Shown here: in pieces, positions 61,047-64,000 of the stretch
Numbering within the stretch: the first letter of the stretch is position 1
How the letters are laid out: every line of letters begins with the position of its first letter
Assembly: GCA_017461605.1 (NCBI GenBank)
Contig: JAFTXN010000006.1
Coordinates: 62,001 to 126,000, forward strand
DNA from: Bacteroidaceae bacterium
GTDB taxonomy: Bacteria; Bacteroidota; Bacteroidia; Bacteroidales; Bacteroidaceae
DNA: 64,000 nucleotides
Reading direction: 5' to 3'
Notes under the pieces: model-generated
Database searches by the model: none
Told to the model about the DNA's origin: nothing
The model's input: the letters and a program-made list of their open reading frames with translations, nothing else
Program-made: the position numbers and the translations under genes

Positions 61047-62351
61047 ATGAACCTGAAACAAATTCTTGTATTGTTGCTCTGTTTGTCCATGCCTTTGGCC
61101 GGTCAAGCACAAAAGCGTACAAAGAAATCAACCACCAAGACACGCAAGACAAACGTTGTCCCGGAATACACCGGTCCCTCTGCACAAACGCTGATGCAGG
61201 AGTATCGTTTCGAAGAAGCCATCACCCGACTGGAGACTGAGATTGCCGAAGCTCGCAAGAAGAGTCTGAACACCATGGCTCTGGAAGCCCAATTACAACG
61301 GGCGCACTTGGGACAATCCATGTTCGAAGCCACCGAACGCGTAGTGTTCATCGACAGCATAAGCATGAACCGGCAAAACTTTCTGGAAGCACTTCGGCTG
61401 AGCCGCAACACAGGTAAGATCTTGCTCTCGGCACTGATTCCTTCCGAAATGCTGCAGTGTTTTTCGGGAAAACTTGGCACCACTTTCTACATCAACGAAT
61501 TGGGCAATCGCACATTCTTCTCAAAATCTGACAGTACGGGAAGGATGTGTCTGCACACAGCCTACAGACATGGAGATACTTGGACACAACCTGAACCTTT
61601 GACCGGCATCTTCACCAATACGGAAGCCGGTGATGCCGACTATCCTTTTGTCTTGGCCGACGGTGTTACCTTATACTACGCAGCACAAGGCGATGAGAGC
61701 GTTGGCGGATACGACATCTTTGTAACCCGATATAATTCCGACACACGCCGATTTGTTAAACCCGAGAACATCGGTATGCCATTCAACTCGCCTTACAATG
61801 ATTATCTATACGTCATTGACGAAACTACCGGCATCGGATGGTTTGTTTCAGACCGTTATCAGCCGGCTGACAGCGTCTGCGTTTATTCGTTCATCCCCAA
61901 CGAAAGTCGTGAAGTGTATGACATCGACGAGTCCACTGAGTCCGACGTCAGACAGGCCGCACTGCTTCTCCCCTTCAGCCGGAGCCGGGGAAGCGCAGAG
62001 GCTGTTGCCGAAGCACACCAACGCTTGGAAGCCCTCAAGAACGAAGTGAACGAGAAGACCTCCGCACTGTCGCGCTTTGTTATCAACGACAGAGTGGTAT
62101 ACACTTCGCTTTCGCAATTCCGCGACTCCTCTGCACGCCTCATCGCTTCGCAACTGATTGAGACGAAACAGAAGCTGCAAACCAACGAAAGCACTCTGCA
62201 CAATCTCAGGAAGCAATACCACACCAAGCCATCGCCTCAACTGAGTCAGACAATCCTTTCCTTAGAGAGCGAAAACGAAAAGTTGTATCGCTCCGTTGCG
62301 ACTTTGGAAAAGAACATGCGACAGGCCGAACTCAAGGCTCTTGCGCAATAA
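61047..62351 (+). CDS. Secreted protein with PD40-like propeller repeats and C-terminal coiled coil
   Basis: 434 residues. Signal peptide about 1-22 (LAGQAQ), a basic stretch (KRTKKSTTKTRKT), and a helical N-terminal region that resembles TPRs (about 45-105). Residues about 140-295 contain PD40-type blades (DADYPFVLADGVTLYYAAQG, and SVGGYDIFVTRYNSDTRRF), similar in style to the PorE propeller. The last 110 or so residues are a charged coiled coil. There is no lipobox and no OmpA domain. The function is not known; a periplasmic scaffold is plausible. The nucleoside phosphorylase gene starts 52 bases after it on the same strand. Confidence 0.75.
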   Translation: MNLKQILVLLLCLSMPLAGQAQKRTKKSTTKTRKTNVVPEYTGPSAQTLMQEYRFEEAITRLETEIAEARKKSLNTMALEAQLQRAHLGQSMFEATERVVFIDSISMNRQNFLEALRLSRNTGKILLSALIPSEMLQCFSGKLGTTFYINELGNRTFFSKSDSTGRMCLHTAYRHGDTWTQPEPLTGIFTNTEAGDADYPFVLADGVTLYYAAQGDESVGGYDIFVTRYNSDTRRFVKPENIGMPFNSPYNDYLYVIDETTGIGWFVSDRYQPADSVCVYSFIPNESREVYDIDESTESDVRQAALLLPFSRSRGSAEAVAEAHQRLEALKNEVNEKTSALSRFVINDRVVYTSLSQFRDSSARLIASQLIETKQKLQTNESTLHNLRKQYHTKPSPQLSQTILSLESENEKLYRSVATLEKNMRQAELKALAQ

Positions 62352-62403
62352 GAGCACACTGCTTGCAAAAAAACACAACACAAAACCCTCAAAGTTCTCA
62401 GCC

Positions 62404-63282
62404 ATGAAAGAAAAATTCGAAGAGTCCGAACTCATTATCAATAACGACGGCAGCATTTTTCACCTGCACTTGCGTCCCGAGCAACTGGCCGACAAGGTGA
62501 TTCTCGTGGGCGACCCCGGACGCGTTGCCCTGGTGGCCTCACACTTCGACAGCCGTGAGTGCGAAGTGGAAAGCCGCGAGTTTCGCACCATCACCGGTTC
62601 GTACAAGGGAAAGCGCATCACCGTAATCTCCACCGGCATCGGGTGCGACAACATAGACATCGTAGTGAACGAAATAGATGCTTTGGCCAATATCGACTTT
62701 GAGACACGATGCGTGAAGCCACAACTTAAGCGTCTTGAACTGGTGCGTATCGGAACCTGTGGCGGATTGCAAACTTACACCCCCGAAGGCACCTTTGTGG
62801 CCAGCATCAAGAGCATTGGCTTTGATGGCTTGCTCAATTTCTATGCCGGCCGCGACGAGGTTTGCGACCTCGACACCGAACGTGCATTTACGGAGGCGAT
62901 GGGCTGGCAGGGGCATCAGTGCATTGCCCATCCTTATGTAGCAAAAGCGCATCCCGAACTGATTGAGCGCATTGCCGGAAGCGACATGGTGCACGGCATC
63001 ACCATTGCTTGTGGCGGCTTCTACGGACCGCAGGGCCGCGAGTTGCGCCTCCCGCTGGCCGACCCTGAGCAAAACGACAAGGTGATGCACTTCCACCACG
63101 ACGGACTGGACATCACCAACTTCGAGATGGAGAGCAGCGCATTGGCCGGACTGGCGGCCCTCATGGGACACAAAGCACTCACTTGCTGCATGGTGATTGC
63201 CAATCGGCGAGCCGGAAAGGCCAATCCCAATTACAAGAACTCCATCGACGCACTCATCACCATGGTGCTCGACAGAATATAA
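62404..63282 (+). CDS. Nucleoside phosphorylase (uridine phosphorylase-like)
   Basis: Cleaves a nucleoside with phosphate to base and ribose-1-phosphate in salvage; cytoplasmic. The 292 residues belong to the PNP/UDP family 1: VILVGDPGRVALVA (phosphate loop, about 30-43), STGIGCDNIDIVVNE, VRIGTCGGLQ (about 115-124), and a late ITNFEMESSALAGLAALMGH (purine or pyrimidine nucleoside family signature; Glu-Met-Glu binds the ribose). The ATG at 62404 was chosen because upstream in-frame codons lie in the preceding gene and add an unrelated basic extension. The EMES/NRRAG region suggests the uridine-type branch, but this was not tested. Confidence 0.88.
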   Translation: MKEKFEESELIINNDGSIFHLHLRPEQLADKVILVGDPGRVALVASHFDSRECEVESREFRTITGSYKGKRITVISTGIGCDNIDIVVNEIDALANIDFETRCVKPQLKRLELVRIGTCGGLQTYTPEGTFVASIKSIGFDGLLNFYAGRDEVCDLDTERAFTEAMGWQGHQCIAHPYVAKAHPELIERIAGSDMVHGITIACGGFYGPQGRELRLPLADPEQNDKVMHFHHDGLDITNFEMESSALAGLAALMGHKALTCCMVIANRRAGKANPNYKNSIDALITMVLDRI

Positions 63283-63340
63283 TCGAGGAGGCCGGCTTCA
63301 TTCTCCGGCATACAATTATATATTATATACAGACAGCTAC

Positions 63341-63386
63341 AAAAAGTGCCGCTCGCAACCTCAACATTGCGAGCGGCACTTTTACT
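63341..63386. terminator. Bidirectional terminator between convergent genes
   Basis: A 16-bp stem (AAAAGTGCCGCTCGCA with TGCGAGCGGCACTTTT) with a 10-base loop. A or T residues flank it on both sides, so it can serve the phosphorylase gene and the convergent hypothetical gene. Confidence 0.88.
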
Positions 63387-63415
63387 TTTACGACAAAGGC
63401 CACATTGATGCTGCA

Positions 63416-63967
63416 TCAAAGGCTCATTTCTTCAAACTTATAGCCCAAACGCTTCAGTTCGATGGCGGCTCCCACACGATAGACTGCCTTGCAAGCGCGT
63501 GCAAAGGCATGAAACGTCATCGGTGTCGAAGGCTCTATCTGTTCGCGACGAATGTGCTGGATGGCCGTCTCGGCCAAGCTGCGCATGACGTTTTCCAATT
63601 GGCGAGCCTCCTCCGAAGTAAGCGAAAGCCCCATGATTTTCTCCAGGATGTGCTCGTCCATATCATCAAAGCCCTGTTGACCATGGAAAATGCTGTAGGG
63701 CTTGGCGGCATAATACTCCCATGAATCATCCCAAAGGTGTGCCACGCCCATCCCGAGGTATCCGGCCCATGCCACCGACACCGTGGGATATTGTTGTACC
63801 TGCGGCACAGCGTCGGCCATATATTCGGGAGCCATCTTCTGCCAATGTTCATCAATATCGTCCGTAGCCAGCAACACGCGGTCGAGCACCCCACACGAAG
63901 TAGCCACACGCAGAAGTTCCTGCTGCAAGACCGTTTCGAAGCGTCTCAATTGTTCGTTGTTTATCAT
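63416..63967 (-). CDS. Conserved Bacteroidales protein of unknown function
   Basis: 183 residues, no signal peptide or membrane segment. The start at 63967 was chosen because the upstream in-frame codon lies over the -7 element (63989-63996). The sequence is mostly helical, with conserved-looking stretches EYMADAVPQVQQYPTVSVAW, YLGMGVAHLWDDSW, GFDDMDEHILEKI and HAFARACKAVYRVGAA. It resembles an uncharacterised protein seen widely in Bacteroides and Prevotella, but I cannot assign a function. The -7 element TACCTTTG gives a leader of about 15 bases. Confidence 0.75.
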   Translation of the reverse strand: MINNEQLRRFETVLQQELLRVATSCGVLDRVLLATDDIDEHWQKMAPEYMADAVPQVQQYPTVSVAWAGYLGMGVAHLWDDSWEYYAAKPYSIFHGQQGFDDMDEHILEKIMGLSLTSEEARQLENVMRSLAETAIQHIRREQIEPSTPMTFHAFARACKAVYRVGAAIELKRLGYKFEEMSL

Positions 63968-63988
63968 AATAATCACTTTTGCAGGCCG

Positions 63989-63996
63989 CAAAGGTA
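63989..63996 (-). promoter_or_regulatory. -7 element of the conserved hypothetical gene
   Basis: TACCTTTG on the minus strand, 22 bases before the start codon. The -33 element would lie beyond the window edge. Confidence 0.55.
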
Positions 63997-64000
63997 TGAA

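Overview
The window comes from a member of the Bacteroidota, most likely Prevotellaceae or a close Bacteroidales relative. The signs are a type IX secretion system (SprA/Sov, PorE, and two clear plus one probable cargo proteins with C-terminal sorting domains), Bacteroidota-type promoters (TTG or TTTG, about 20 bp, then TAnnTTTG), a fused FeoA-FeoB, and the gene order lon-tgt-lptG. Base composition is near 50% GC for most of the window, with an AT-rich island at about 25.7-27.2 kb.

Layout. 1-9 kb: 3' end of sprA, feoAB, the OmpA/beta-propeller lipoprotein PorE, and nagA. 9-14 kb: a secreted leucine-rich-repeat/transglutaminase protein, then a long-chain acyl-CoA ligase paired with a short formate/nitrite-type channel. 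14-21 kb (minus strand): lon, tgt, an LptF/LptG permease and a DEAD-box helicase. 21-37 kb is an accessory surface region: a 1383-residue secreted repeat protein, an AT-rich orphan membrane protein, an M6 metalloprotease and a 2209-residue modular adhesin-like protein. 37-42 kb is a mosaic: a tRNA-3'-end-like fragment, a small membrane protein, a truncated tape-measure-like fragment, a LytTR regulator with a membrane-anchored partner, a VWA protein and a CreD protein. 42-48 kb is housekeeping: DciA-like protein, recF, a TPR protein, ribH, tRNA-Tyr, a cyclophilin and a ZIP transporter. 48-56 kb (minus): an RND tripartite efflux operon ending in a divergent lpxA-like gene. 56-61 kb (minus): a LysM/periplasmic-binding-fold protein, an outer-membrane barrel and a K+-dependent membrane pyrophosphatase. 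61-64 kb: a PD40 coiled-coil protein, a nucleoside phosphorylase and a conserved hypothetical.

How the parts relate. SprA and PorE belong to the machine that exports proteins carrying C-terminal sorting domains; the 1383-residue protein and the 2209-residue adhesin, and probably the M6 protease, are such cargo. The lon-tgt-lptG genes are tightly packed and probably co-transcribed, as are the three RND genes.

The strongest unexplained signal is a set of intergenic arrays. At seven loci, three or four copies of a 15-17 bp near-palindromic word recur at exactly 21 bp, about two helical turns, separated by short A/T tracts; an eighth locus is weaker. At least three unrelated words share this architecture. 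Two further loci (upstream of recF and of the LytTR gene) carry tandem duplications of promoter-bearing segments.
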